From Hevea brasiliensis (taxonomy: Eukaryota > Streptophyta > Magnoliopsida > Malpighiales > Euphorbiaceae): a stretch of 64,000 nucleotides of DNA. Of the stretch, positions 12,823 through 23,741 are shown one piece after another. Location: positions 118,321,132 through 118,385,131 of the forward strand of contig NC_079493.1 in NCBI RefSeq assembly GCF_030052815.1, written 5' to 3'. The translations under genes and the position numbers were made by a program. The notes beneath the pieces are model-generated. The model searched no databases. It was not told the DNA's origin and saw nothing but the letters and a program-made list of their open reading frames with translations. Position 1 is the stretch's first letter. Each line of letters starts with the position of its first letter.

Positions 12823-15238
12823 ACTAAGGAGTTGATTGTTGTGGGACAACTGGAAAAAGGATTATACAAGATTAATTCTGAGTCTTTTTCTGCAATAAAA
12901 TCTCAGTCCAATTTTGTATTGAGAAACTTACATGGTTCCTTTTCGAGTTCTTGTAATGCAAGTGATTCTGTAAATGCAAATAAAGTCAGTTTTTCCTTGT
13001 GGCATATCTAATTCGCTCATGCATCTATTTCAAAACTTAAACACATTCCACATATTGACTGCAAGAATTTAGATATTGTGTGTGATATCTGTCCATTAGC
13101 TAAGCAACAAAGGCTACCTTTTCCTAATAATTCTATATCTAGTCCATGTATTTTTTATCTTCTTCATTTAGACATATGGTGGCCCTATTCACTTTAAACC
13201 TTTACTGGTGCATCGTATTTTCTCACTATTGTAGTTGACTATAGTAGTACTACAAGGACCTATCTACTTCAAAACAAATTCTAGTTCTGTCATACCTTAT
13301 TTATCTTTCTCAAAATGGTTCAAAATCACTTCAATGCCACAATCAAATATGTTAGAACAAACAATGATTCAGAATTCCTAAGCATAGACACCACATCCTT
13401 GTTACATGATTTTGGTATCATACATCAAAAGTCCACAACCTATACACCCCAACAGAATGGGGTTGAGGAAAGGAAGCGTAAACATTTGCTGCAAATAGTT
13501 AGGGCATTAATGTTTCAATTAGGGTTGCCTACACAGTTTTTGGGCGAATCCATTCTTCATGCTACTTATTTAGCCAATAGGTTGCCTAGTTCAATTCTAG
13601 AATGGAAATCACCATATGAGGTCTTGCACAATCATACTCCTAACTATCATTCCCTAAGAAACTTCGGTTGTCTTTGCTTTGCCACAAATGTTAAACCTCA
13701 AAATTCCAAGTTTGATTCTAGAGCTATCAAATGTGTTTTTTTAGGTTATTACCCTGGATATAAAGGTTACAAATTATATGACATTGCTGCGAAATCCATT
13801 TGTATATCAAGGGATATTGTCTTTCATGAGTCAATATCTCCTTTTAAGCATACTTCATCTCATCCTTCTATTGTATTTCCTTTGTCTGTGATAGATGACT
13901 ATTCTTTTACTCCTGTTTCACAAGCATCTCCTTTTCCCTCTATGTCACAGGATTCTGTCTCTATAGAGCAATCCACTTCTGTAGACATAACTCTCACAAA
14001 CATATCACCTATCCCATTATCTACTCCAAGCACATATCAGTCCTCCTCATCACAAGTAGCTGTTAGAAGAAGTTCTAGAGTTTCTCATAAGCCTTCTTGG
14101 CTTAATGATTTTGTAGTAAATGTGCAAGTTCATAATTCCTTTCCAAACCCTTGCAAAAATTCCAATCCAGAGGCTACATCAGGTACTCTCCCAAGCCAAT
14201 ACACCCTTTCTAATACCATTTTTCACATATGAGTTTTATTGCTTCACTATCTATGATACACAAGCCTAGTTCTTATGAGTAAGTAAAGACTGATGAAAAA
14301 TGGATAGCAGCAATGCAGTTGGAATTGGATGCCTTGGAGAAAAACCAAACTTGGGAATTAGTTCCCTATCCTACACATAAGAAGCATATAGCCTCAAAAT
14401 GGGTACACCGTATCAAATACAAGCTTGATGGTTCGGTTGATACATACAAAGCCAGGTTAGTAGCTAAGGGGTTCAACCAATTGGAGGGAATTGATTACAC
14501 ATAAAGCTTTTTTTTGGTAGCTAAATTGGTCACTATGAGACTTTTCATAGTAATTGCTTCTGCTAAAGCTTGGCCAATACATCAACTTGATATCAATAAT
14601 GCTTATCTACATGGCTTCATTGATGAGGAGTTTTACTTGTTACCTCCTTAAGGTTATACCAAGGCCCAATCTCATCAAGTGTGCAGGCTTAGAAAGTCAC
14701 TCTACGGACTCAAGCAAGCAAGGCGTCAATGGAACAAGGAACTAATATCTAAGCTCATTCAGTATGGTTTTGTACAATCTGCCCATGATCACTGTTTCTT
14801 TACTAGAGACACTTCATCTTCATTTATGGCCCTTATTGTGTACATTGATTATGTACTTGTCACTGGAGATTGTGAAGCTGACATTCTTTCCACCAATAAG
14901 TACCTGGATCAACAATTCATGATTAAAGATCTTGGTCATGCCAAATTCTTTCTTGGATTAGAAATTGCTCGTTTTACATCCGCCATGTACCCAAATCAAC
15001 ATAAATACATTCAGGATATTATTGCTAATGTGGGTTTACAAAATGAAAAGATTGCACAAGTTCCTTTACCTTGGGGATTTAAACTTACTGCTAATGAAGG
15101 TCCATCGCTTCTTGATCCTGCTAAGTATCGATGACTTGTAAGTCGTCTTCTGTACCTCAATTTGTCTCAACCAGACATCACCTTCTCCGTACAGCAGTTA
15201 AGCCAATTCATGTAGTCCTCTCGTCAATCCCATTGGCA
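12823..15238 (+). pseudogene. Copia integrase and reverse transcriptase, broken
   Basis: Integrase remnants run from about 12990, including a cysteine pair near 13080-13100 and the conserved GVEERKRKH stretch near 13460. The second catalytic Asp region reads VRTNNDSEF, with Asn where the family has Asp. A Ser/Thr-rich linker follows. RT runs from 14313 to about 15210, with [22 protein letters not shown] and DLGHAKFFLGLE visible. The YVDD active site at 14841-14852 has become YIDY. Several stops interrupt the frame, for example after GIDYT and after LLPP. Confidence 0.88.
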
Positions 15239-15240
15239 GA

Positions 15241-16035
15241 AAGAAACGTTTTGAAAAAGGTGGATCTTCTAAAGCTAAAGTTGATTATGATTTCAAAAAT
15301 GAGATTGTAAGTGAGCTTAAAGGATTAAGAACATTTATTAATGAGAAATTCAGTATATCAAATCAGTCTATTGAACTTCTGAGAAAATTTATGGATATTA
15401 TTGATTACAAAGTAAGTCATTTACTTACTCAAAATGAGGAGTTAAAGAAACAGATTGCAGATCTTAAGCAGGCACAGGGAACTGATTTTGTAACTAGAGT
15501 TGAGACTGATGCACATGCAGGTGATCCTTCTAGTTATGATGGTAGTGCATTTGATCATGGTAATGTTGAGTGTGGAGGCACTGGACTTGGTGAGTCTACT
15601 GCTGCTGTAGAGCATGAAAGTGAACAGGTTACAAAACCTGTAGTTGAACCTGTTGTTGAGCATGATAGTGAACAGGTTGTAGAACCTATAGTTGAACCTA
15701 CTGTTGAACTTGAGAGTGAACAAATTGTAGGATCAGTAGTTGAGTCTACACAAAAGAAGGAAGATTCTCTAAAGGATCAGGAGGAGAGTGCTCCACCTAA
15801 ACTTTCTGCAGCTGAAGCTTCTCAGGCTAAAAAGAATAAGAAAAGAGTTAAGTCTACAGTGTCCAATCCATATCAGACTCTAGCTGCTGCTCTTCAAAGC
15901 CCATCTGATGAGGATGAATCACAGGAGAATGATTCTTTGGCTGACCAAGTTTCTCAGCCACGTGCTGCCAAACCCTCCAAGAAGAAGATAGTGCCTTTTA
16001 AAGCTATTCGAAGGAGCAAAAGGCTTAATGTTTAG
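15241..16035 (+). CDS. Extra (env-like) ORF of the Sirevirus fragment, 5'-truncated
   Basis: The frame is open from the junction at 15241 to the stop at 16033-16035. The first ATG is at 15391, giving 214 residues, but the real start was probably upstream and is lost. The N-terminal part is predicted coiled coil (heptad-like LLTQNEELKKQIADLKQ). The middle is acidic and Val/Glu-rich, with three 16-residue repeats (48 nt each, starting about 15610, 15658 and 15706). The C-terminus is Lys-rich with a basic cluster, AIRRSKRL. No signal peptide or membrane segment is visible, so env-like is a positional name only. It could equally be a nucleic-acid-binding or gag-like accessory protein. Confidence 0.5.
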   Translation, partial: KKRFEKGGSSKAKVDYDFKNEIVSELKGLRTFINEKFSISNQSIELLRKFMDIIDYKVSHLLTQNEELKKQIADLKQAQGTDFVTRVETDAHAGDPSSYDGSAFDHGNVECGGTGLGESTAAVEHESEQVTKPVVEPVVEHDSEQVVEPIVEPTVELESEQIVGSVVESTQKKEDSLKDQEESAPPKLSAAEASQAKKNKKRVKSTVSNPYQTLAAALQSPSDEDESQENDSLADQVSQPRAAKPSKKKIVPFKAIRRSKRLNV

Positions 16036-16552
16036 AAAATAATCTGCTTTTTTAGTTTACTAATATGTTTACTACTGTTGTTAAATGGTTTTTCAGTTTG
16101 CTGTTGTTTACCTTACTGTTTTTCAGTTTGTGCTTACTTGGTTCTTTTTGGATTAATATCTCCTGTTTCCTTTTTGGCTGATGACAAAAAGGGGAAGAAT
16201 GGATATGTGTTTTTGTTTTAGGAGAATGGATGTGTGCTTTGAAAATGAATGTATGCTTGGGAGAATGGATGTGTGCTTTGAAAATAAATGTATGCTTATG
16301 TTTTAGAAATGCGTATGCAAACTATTAAGTTTAACATTTTGCATATTGAAATTGTGGATATCTTATGAATATTTCTTGTAGCATAAATTCAAGGAGAGTT
16401 TTGTATAGCTGTTAATACTTTTATTTTTTTAAACTTGTGTGCATACATTTAGGGGGAGTAATTTTCGCATACTAACATGCTTGGTTATACATAAACTTAC
16501 ACACACTTTTATTTATTCTTGATTGATGATTCAATTGAGTTTTGTCATCATC

Positions 16553-16565
16553 AAAAAGGGAGAGA
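16553..16565 (+). other. Polypurine tract of the Sirevirus-like element
   Basis: AAAAAGGGAGAGA lies directly before the TGTTGATC start of the inferred LTR, the expected place for plus-strand priming. Confidence 0.6.
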
Positions 16566-16566
16566 T

Positions 16567-17980
16567 TGTTGATCCCGTGTAACTCAAAATGAGCATTGAT
16601 TTTGATGATAACAAAACTCAACTAGAATATATCTAACTCAATTTTAAGTAATGTGTAGATTCTTTTTCTTATTTATGAAGAATCTTTGAGGTTGCATCTA
16701 AGGAGGAAGAGCACTCAAAGGCATCTCAAGATAAATCAAAGTTGAGAAAGAACAAGATTATGAAAGCTAAGACTCGAAGTGAAGGTATGAAAGTCATAAA
16801 GTAAGGAATTGAGTCTTAGGACTTGTGTAAAAAGAATAAATAAAAGTTTAATCAATTGGAGCTCAAAATTAATTTTTCTTTCAATTACTTTATAAAATTT
16901 TCTCTCATCATGACCTTGGATATTGCTAGTGGAGTATATATATCTCTTAAGGTCTAAATTAGATTTTTAAATATTACAATTTGAAATAGGCATCTGGTAA
17001 ATTAGTTTGCTAACTTGTTTGCTAAAATATTGTTTTGCTAATGTGTTTGCTAAAATTATAGTTTGCTAACTAGTTTACTACTGTCGCCAAAAATTTCATT
17101 AGTTTGCTAAATGATCAGAGTTGTTCTACTTCGTACAAAAAGACAAAATAATGACTATTTTGCCTAAAACATAGTGTATAACATTTTAAAAAGGTCTCAA
17201 ACAGTTTAAAATGATCTGGGACTATAAATACACTTTCTTTACTTCATTTTACACTTGATGAAAGTTTACAATTGCACTCCAATCTTGATTTCTCATTTAT
17301 TGCTTTCATTCAAGAGCTTTAAAGTGTTTAAGCTACTATTGGCAAATCAACTCATTTCTTCTTTATAGTTTGATTTGTATTGAGAAGAGTGTGTGTTAAA
17401 ACATTAAATTGCATTTAAGAGAGGTTGTATAAGCACCTATTGAAACTTGTGAGTGTGAGTGCTTGAGATAGCACTTATTAAGGGTTCAAGCTACCTTGGT
17501 AAAAGTTTAATGTTGAAGAAATTGTAAAAGGTTTTTGGTCTCTTACCTTTAAAAGAGCAAATGGTGGAGAGAAGACTCAGAGAAGGTTCTTTGAGAGAGT
17601 GGATGTAGGCTAGTTAAACCAAACCACTATAAAAATCATTGTGTTTGATTTCTCTAACCTTAATCCCTTTACTTTTATGTAATTTAATTACTATGCATGA
17701 TATTGAATGTTGATTGAGTAGATTGAGTTGATATGCTTGAAGATATATTGAGAAATTAATTGAATATTTTGTGATGCGTGTTATGTCAAAAATTACAATA
17801 ATTATTGATTGAGACTTGAATTGCAATTTAAGGACATATTCTTGAAACACATATCACTTTCACTATATATATAGGAGCACCTAGTTGAACAAAGTCACAA
17901 TTTTTCATTAGGCTACAAGCAAGGGCCGAAAAAATGTTTAAGTCCAATTCACTCCCCTCTTGTACTATTTTAAGACAACA
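16567..17980 (+). repeat. Inferred 3' LTR of the Sirevirus-like element
   Basis: About 1.4 kb starting TGTTGATC. It ends after a C-rich phrase, caattcactcccctcttgta, in the last 45 bp, which resembles Sirevirus LTR ends. No partner LTR is in the window, so both limits are inferred and the right one is good only to a few bases. An open frame at 17614-17850 on the minus strand is chance. Confidence 0.5.
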
Positions 17981-18290
17981 AAGGGCATCATCTAAAAAGT
18001 AGCTCTCAATAGGAAAATTGACTTCATAGAAGGTGAGCCAGTTAACGCAAATATTAGCTTCCCGATAAATATATGAAAAACTTGCTTTCCATCTATGATC
18101 AAGTAGAGCATGAATTGCTATTACTATTGACTATAAGGACGCCGGCCGGCGTAGGAAGCTTTCCAAAGATGATATCTACCAACCCCCAATTGTCACACTC
18201 AGATAGACAATAACTTAGTGGTAGTTTTTTGCCTATGCATTTCTTTATCATGTCAAAGACCTGTTCGGTAACGGCTTTAAGGTAGTGTTT
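17981..18290 (-). mobile_element. LINE remnant, RNase H-like C-terminus
   Basis: The minus-strand translation gives a short stretch resembling the end of the RNase H domain of plant non-LTR elements, with YIYREANICVNWL as the best motif. No start, stop or tail is preserved. It abuts the Sirevirus LTR end. The limits are approximate and the assignment rests on one motif. Confidence 0.4.
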
Positions 18291-18702
18291 AATATTTTGA
18301 TAAGGTCAAATATTACATTTCTTTTTTATACTATTTGATAATATGGTGTTTATACTTAAAGGTGGAGAGAGTGGTTAATGAAACATTATTTCTCTTAATT
18401 TTTAAAAATTGTGGGAGCATTTTGACTAAGATCAAAAAGATTATACTATCATTTTTACATTTAACAGCTAATCCAATAGCTATTTTTATCGAATACTTCT
18501 GTTTTTCGCTAATAACTAGTAAAATAATTGATAACTACTAGAATAACTAACAGTATAATGTTTGTAGATGCATCTTTTAAATTAACAGTATAATGTTTAT
18601 AGATGCATCTTTTAAATAAAAAGGGAAATTAGACACAAGGCTAAATGTGAAATTTTAAATAAAGAGCAATTAATAAAATATTTTTAGTTCAAAATTAAGC
18701 CA
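18291..18702. other. AT-rich spacer with a small tandem duplication
   Basis: No gene is seen. It contains a 35-bp duplication (18548-18582 and 18583-18617) differing at one position. Confidence 0.65.
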
Positions 18703-19275
18703 TAACTGTTGGCAAGATTTTCAGTGTTCCGATAGTATTCTAACGACTACTTTTCCCGATACTCTTCTTTCATATTGTCATCAATGTCCATTGAAGAAGG
18801 TCCACCCTGCAACTGTTGGAGGCACAAAAGGTATACAAAAATCAATATATTTCACAACAGAAATTACAATATTCAGCTTTTAACTTTTAATGAATAGAAT
18901 CTTACAATGTACGTGCATGCATGCATGTGTCTCTTCTAGCCAATATTTATAAAGCAAAAGGAAAAGGAAAAGGAAAAGGAAAAGGAGATGGATCCGAAAG
19001 AGATGAAATATTCCATACCATTTGCAAGACGACAGAAGGAGGGCAAAAAAAAGAAGAAAGTTCCGTGTTGTAATCTTGGAATCTCCATAATTTATTGTTC
19101 TATGTATAGTTAATTAATTATGTCTTGCTTAAACTAATCATAATTATGCTTATAATTTTATGTTATTTGGCAAAATGGATAGATAAATTTATAAATTTAG
19201 GGTCTATGTCTCTATCTGAATTCTGTGTACTACAGAACTGAAAGGTACATTTCAAGGTTGCCTGCAACTAATTTA

Positions 19276-20456
19276 CAATATTTCAATCTCCTATATTTTT
19301 CTTTATTGCAGATCATCGCGGTTGGCGTGGTGTTGGTTTATCAATTGGTCGGGGATTCAGTATTGTTTTCCTAATTTGGTGCCCACATTGTTGCTTGAAT
19401 CGAAGTCATTAGTTGTCGGAAAGTTTCAAAGTCACTTCTGGACTATTCTTGCTTATGCGATTATTTGGTCTCTTTGGATTGCGAGAAATGAGAAAGTCTT
19501 TAATAATAAAGTTGTCACTGTTGCAGATATTTGTTGCTTGATCTTGCATCGCTTTGCAGTGTGGATGAAAGCGTTTAATGGTGACTTCCCTTATACAGGC
19601 TTAACTTACTTCTTTCTTCTTCAGCAATCAAGAGTTGGACTAACTCTAAGAAACAACGCCTGAACATTCTCTGGTCCTTACCAGGTTTTAATTTGATTAA
19701 GTGAAACGTGGATGGTTCTTCCTTAGGGAAACCAGGACCTAGTGATATTGGAGGCGTCCTTCGTGATCATTTAGGGAGTTTCCTTCGTATTTTCTCTTGT
19801 TTTGTAAGTGTTGAAGACTCAAATGTTGTTGAGCTACTTGCTATTGATAAGGCATTGGTTCTTTTATCATCCAAGTCTGATATTTAGACTGTGGCATCTG
19901 GTATTGTTCTAGAATCTGATTCTTCAGTGGCCGTCTCATGGGTATCTTCTTTAGATTCGATATCGTGGAGGCTTGGAGGAAATATTAACACTATTGCTTG
20001 TAACCTCAAGTTGTTCCAGTTTTTCATATCAAGCATATACCTCAAGAAGCTAATTGTGTTGTAGATTCGTTGGCTAAACAGGGGCTGCACAAGCAGACAG
20101 ATTTCATTGCTTGGCTATAGATGTTGTTTCTATTGGTCCTGGTTGGGTTTGTTGTGTTGATTGTAACTTGGTTGGTTATGCACCTGTTCTTTGACTGGAC
20201 TTCTTGCTATTTGTTGCATCCAGTTTCCTTGTTTTATTGTTTGGCTTTGTCTTTCCTTTTTGTGAATTCTTGTGTTCTGGATTAAGCAGAGTCTGGATTT
20301 TGTTTTTGTACTATTCACCAAGTTTTTTCACTTAATATGCCGGATCCTTGGGTTGGTTGTCATAGGGTAGACCTACTAGTTTGGACTTAATTGGATTTGC
20401 TCATACTAAGTTTTTTCTGAATCTTATTAATAAAAACTGCTTGCTTATAAAAGAAA
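19276..20456 (+). mobile_element. 5'-truncated LINE (L1-type) with target-site duplication
   Basis: Unit 1 has uninterrupted sequence here, so the insertion is seen directly by comparing the copies. The target duplication is AACTAATTTA at 19266-19275 and 20457-20466. The insert codes in plus orientation for the end of a non-LTR polyprotein. A linker segment (IWSLWIARNEKVFNNK) spans about 19460-19510. An RNase H start (VDGSSLGKPGPSDIGG) and an RNase H end (CVVDSLAKQGL) follow in shifted frames with stops. It ends in an A-rich tail. Five-prime truncation and an A-rich end are typical of L1 retrotransposition. Confidence 0.82.
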
Positions 20457-21058
20457 AACTAATTTATATTTTTTTTATAATATAAATTTATATGGGGTAT
20501 GAATCAAATCTTTGATTTTTTTTTTATCTTTAATTTAATTTAATATTAATTGAGTCAATAATATTCTTAATTAACGGTAAAAAATTCTCAAAGATTTTAG
20601 AAGACTTTATTTTATAAGAAATAAAGGTATGCAAATTTTTATTCCTATCTCAAGCTCTAAGATCCATATAAGGTGTTTAACAACTACTATAATAACAGGA
20701 TGAGAGAGGGAGAGAGATTCAATATTCAATATTCAATATGCCAATAGATTTTTAACAAAAAAAATTGAGAAAAATTCGACCACATATATAATTAACAATC
20801 ATCTGATTTTATTCTGCTGCAAGCCTTAAAAAACAATACATAAATACGCTGGGAATGGCCTATCTGAATTTGGATTAAAAGAAAGAAGACAAAAACGAAA
20901 CACTATAACACTAGAGATCAATAAGACCAAAATGATCTCTGTCAAATATTCAAAACTTTATTATATGACAATAATAATAAACTATCCAAGTAGTTCAAAA
21001 AAAAATAATAAATTCAAAGAAAAATACATATCATCATCCATCAAGCATATCAGCATCC

Positions 21059-21818
21059 CTAGAACAGGAAGCACATGATAACAGCCAACGTGGAAACCGA
21101 AATACCAGCCAAGAGCTTAGAAGATGAAGATCCTGGTGGAGGAGGACGGGCGTTGGGGCCCAATGCCCCGGGAGTTGAAGGGCTTGTGGGGGCACCTGCT
21201 GGGGCATCTGGTGGGCAAATGGCGGGGGTGTTTGTGGGTGAAGGAGTGGTTGGCGGTGGGGACAGTCTTGGGGTAGTGGAGGGCGGTGGTGAGGCGCCTG
21301 GCGTGCCTCCTGATGATGAGACAGTGATGGCTAGTTTCTGGCCTAGCTGACAATGCTGAGAAAATGTACAGATGTAGTAGTGGTCGCCAGCAGAGTCCAG
21401 GGTGAAGTTGACCGGGCCGGTGGTAATTACGTCTCCGATAGGATTTGAAGTAGAGCATGCATCGAAGGATGTCTTCTGGACTCGGAGTACATCGTGCTTG
21501 TTGGTTTCGAAGTTGAATGCTGAAAATCCACGAATTAACAAGCTTATTATATTTTGCTTATTTGCAATTAAATATATTATATTATAAGTCAAGTTTGTTA
21601 CAAAAAAATGTTGATGGCGGAAGAATTGGCGAAGACTTACTTAGGATATCTCCAACTGCGAAATTCTTGCCATTAGCCCATTCTGTGTAAGCTTGAGCGC
21701 CACCTTGTAGAATAGTCCAACCTGAGTTATCCCCCACCACATGCACAGTCTGTGCCGCCGCACATTGCAACAAAACCACCACTACAAACCCAAAAGCCAC
21801 GCCAATAAACCTTGCCAT
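21059..21818 (-). CDS. Phytocyanin (stellacyanin-type blue copper protein), GPI-anchored, copy 3
   Basis: Exons are 21641-21818 and 21059-21519. The 121-bp intron has the same splice sites and phase as the other copies, and the product is 212 residues. An in-frame ATG nine codons upstream (21845) exists only in this copy. The conserved start MARFIGV at 21818 aligns with the other two genes and leads directly into the signal peptide, so it is preferred. Copper ligands His68, Cys110, His115 and Gln120 are intact. Small changes cluster in the Pro-rich spacer. The LINE lies about 600 bp beyond the stop codon and does not touch the gene. Confidence 0.92.
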
Positions 21819-21921
21819 TTTCTTTATATTTTTTCCTCTCTTCAAATATCCTTCTCTTAGTTAATTTCTGGTATATGAAGCAGCTACTTGAATGAGAATG
21901 CCAAGGTCACATGATTTTGAG

Positions 21922-21932
21922 CCTATATATAC
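21922..21932 (-). promoter_or_regulatory. TATA box of phytocyanin copy 3
   Basis: The minus strand reads GTATATATAGG at the position homologous to the other copies. Upstream (about 21975-22060) copy 3 carries extra sequence absent from copies 1 and 2. Confidence 0.58.
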
Positions 21933-23160
21933 TGAGGGCAGGGGTGGAGACGTGGAATTGGTAAGAATTAGATGCGGCCTTGACGGGAAAGGATTACCAG
22001 ATTGGAGGTCTTGTATATGCGGCTAGTCTACCAGAGAGACCCTTTATGCAAAAGCCTTAAATGCTTAATAGTGGCCTACACATGGAAATTTCCATTCCAA
22101 GACTATTCTACTCCACCTCCCTTCTGGTCTGTACATTGTTCTCTAATGCCTTGACTTGGCCTTAGCTTCAAGTTTGCACCTTGCAAGATACTTATATTTA
22201 AAAAAAAAATGAAATATAATTAAAATTGCAATTATATATTACGTCATATTTATGTCATACTATAAGGTGCGTGAATTTAATAAAAATATATATAAAATAG
22301 TAAATGAAGTTTTAAAGTTTTGGCACAATAATTTCATAATATTAAATTATCTTGGTTTTTTTATGGAGTACAATTGGAATGAGCTATAACTTCAAGCAAA
22401 TTTGTAATTCCAGCTGCTTTCTGAAAGTCAATAAATTAGACCATAAAAGATTCAAAGTAAACTTCCAGAATGTTAGGAGTTTGAATGTTTCTTGATTCTA
22501 CCAAACAAAATGGGGTTAAATTATGTAGACATTAGGATTTAATTAACATAAAATTTTATATCTTTAATTTAAGTAATATACATCTATAATTTTCAATAAC
22601 TGATTTCTAAGTTATTTTTGCTGTCGTAACACTTGCTAAATGAAAAAATTATATTTTCTCTATATTAATTTAACACTTATTAGGCAAAAATTTTAATTGT
22701 TTTCTCTTTACTCACAATTCTAATAATCCAAATTACATACATTGAAGCTTTAATAATTCAGAACCTATTTTTTCAAAGCTACCCATCCATAAAAATAATT
22801 TTTTTAATTTTATAAATTACACATCAGCATAAATAATCTAGAAATCAGTTACAGAATATCACTAGAATTTTACATTACTTAAATTATAGTTTTTTTTATC
22901 ACTAAATGTGTCTTATGTGTGAATTAAATGTAAAATGTGCCTTTTCTAACCAAAGCAATTGTATAAAGGAAATAAAGATTTCAACTTCTTTTTTTTTTTT
23001 TTTGTTTCTTATCTGTACTGTATGCTTTTCATCAAACCTTAACAGTTCCTCTAATGGCAAAAATTATAAATTGTTTAGTGCGATGAAAAGTAAATCGATT
23101 GATCTTGAAAAGCAAATCAATGTGGATAAAAAAGTTAATTGATTGCTTTGAAAAGTATAT

Positions 23161-23741
23161 CACTATGTTGAGAAATGTAATTAAACTGTTGTTGTTGCTC
23201 GATTGGAGAGGAGTTTCATGTTGCATCAACTGCTCTTGTTTGTCATTCACGCTTACAGATTCTCATGTTTACATTATTCGCTACCTACATTTAGCTATAG
23301 TGCTGCCCATTACCCACGTTACAGTAACTAGCAGTGCTGCTTTTAGCCTAACCAGCCCAATGAAATCCAAATAGGTAAATCCAGCCATTGATTTAGCAGT
23401 TCAATATCTCAAATCAAGTCAAATATGAATCCTTTATAGATAAAGAAAAGTAGTTACTTTCTTGAAAAGAAATGGCAAGTTTATAACAATAGCTTCTTTT
23501 TCAATTTTATTTACAAGACTGGTGCATTGCTGAAGATAATTGAAAAAACAATCAGCAATTTTTCAGTGAATCAATTTTGATTCAACAATTAATTGTCTGT
23601 CCGAGAACAACGAATGAATTGGTTACAAATTGATGTGTTACAACTACATTAGTAAATTCAAGAACCTGGAGTTTTTTCCTTGAGCTGCTGCACCATCATA
23701 TTGAACATGGATAAAAGAAGCTCAATACTTTTTGTCACCAA
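23161..23741. other. Intergenic, 3' side of the GH17 gene
   Basis: No coding frame with a recognisable domain. The right part must contain the 3' UTR and poly(A) site of the minus-strand GH17 gene. Confidence 0.6.

Larger units (their letters stand above)
10872..15238 (+). mobile_element. Ty1/Copia LTR retrotransposon, 3'-truncated and decayed
   Basis: The order is LTR, primer-binding site, gag, protease, integrase, reverse transcriptase, which is the Copia order. The coding region is cut at about 15238, soon after the RT C-terminal motif region, and joins unrelated Sirevirus-like sequence. RNase H, polypurine tract and 3' LTR are missing, and no target duplication is found. It sits inside the 5' flank of duplication unit 2. 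Confidence 0.88.
15241..17980 (+). mobile_element. 3' part of a Sirevirus-like Copia retrotransposon
   Basis: This segment begins inside an open frame at 15241, directly after the truncated Copia RT. It has an extra ORF, a long non-coding stretch with repeated purine-rich motifs, a polypurine tract and one long LTR. The phrase gtcatcatcaaaaagggaga before the LTR and tgatgataacaaaact just inside it are characteristic of Sireviruses, which also carry an extra ORF after pol (family knowledge). A second polypurine-like motif, gatgacaaaaaggggaag at about 16180, fits the multiplied PPTs reported for this group. The 5' part of the element is absent. Confidence 0.65.
18703..23160 (-). repeat. Segmental duplication, unit 3 (phytocyanin copy 3)
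   Basis: The left part (18703-19275) matches unit 1 from about 4240 and is interrupted by a LINE at 19276-20456. Homology resumes at 20457 and continues through the gene and 5' flank to about 23160. The far 5' end (around 23040-23110) matches unit 1 at about 7530-7600. There is an (AAAGGA)-like purine repeat at 18955-18985 that is shorter in unit 1. Confidence 0.78.
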
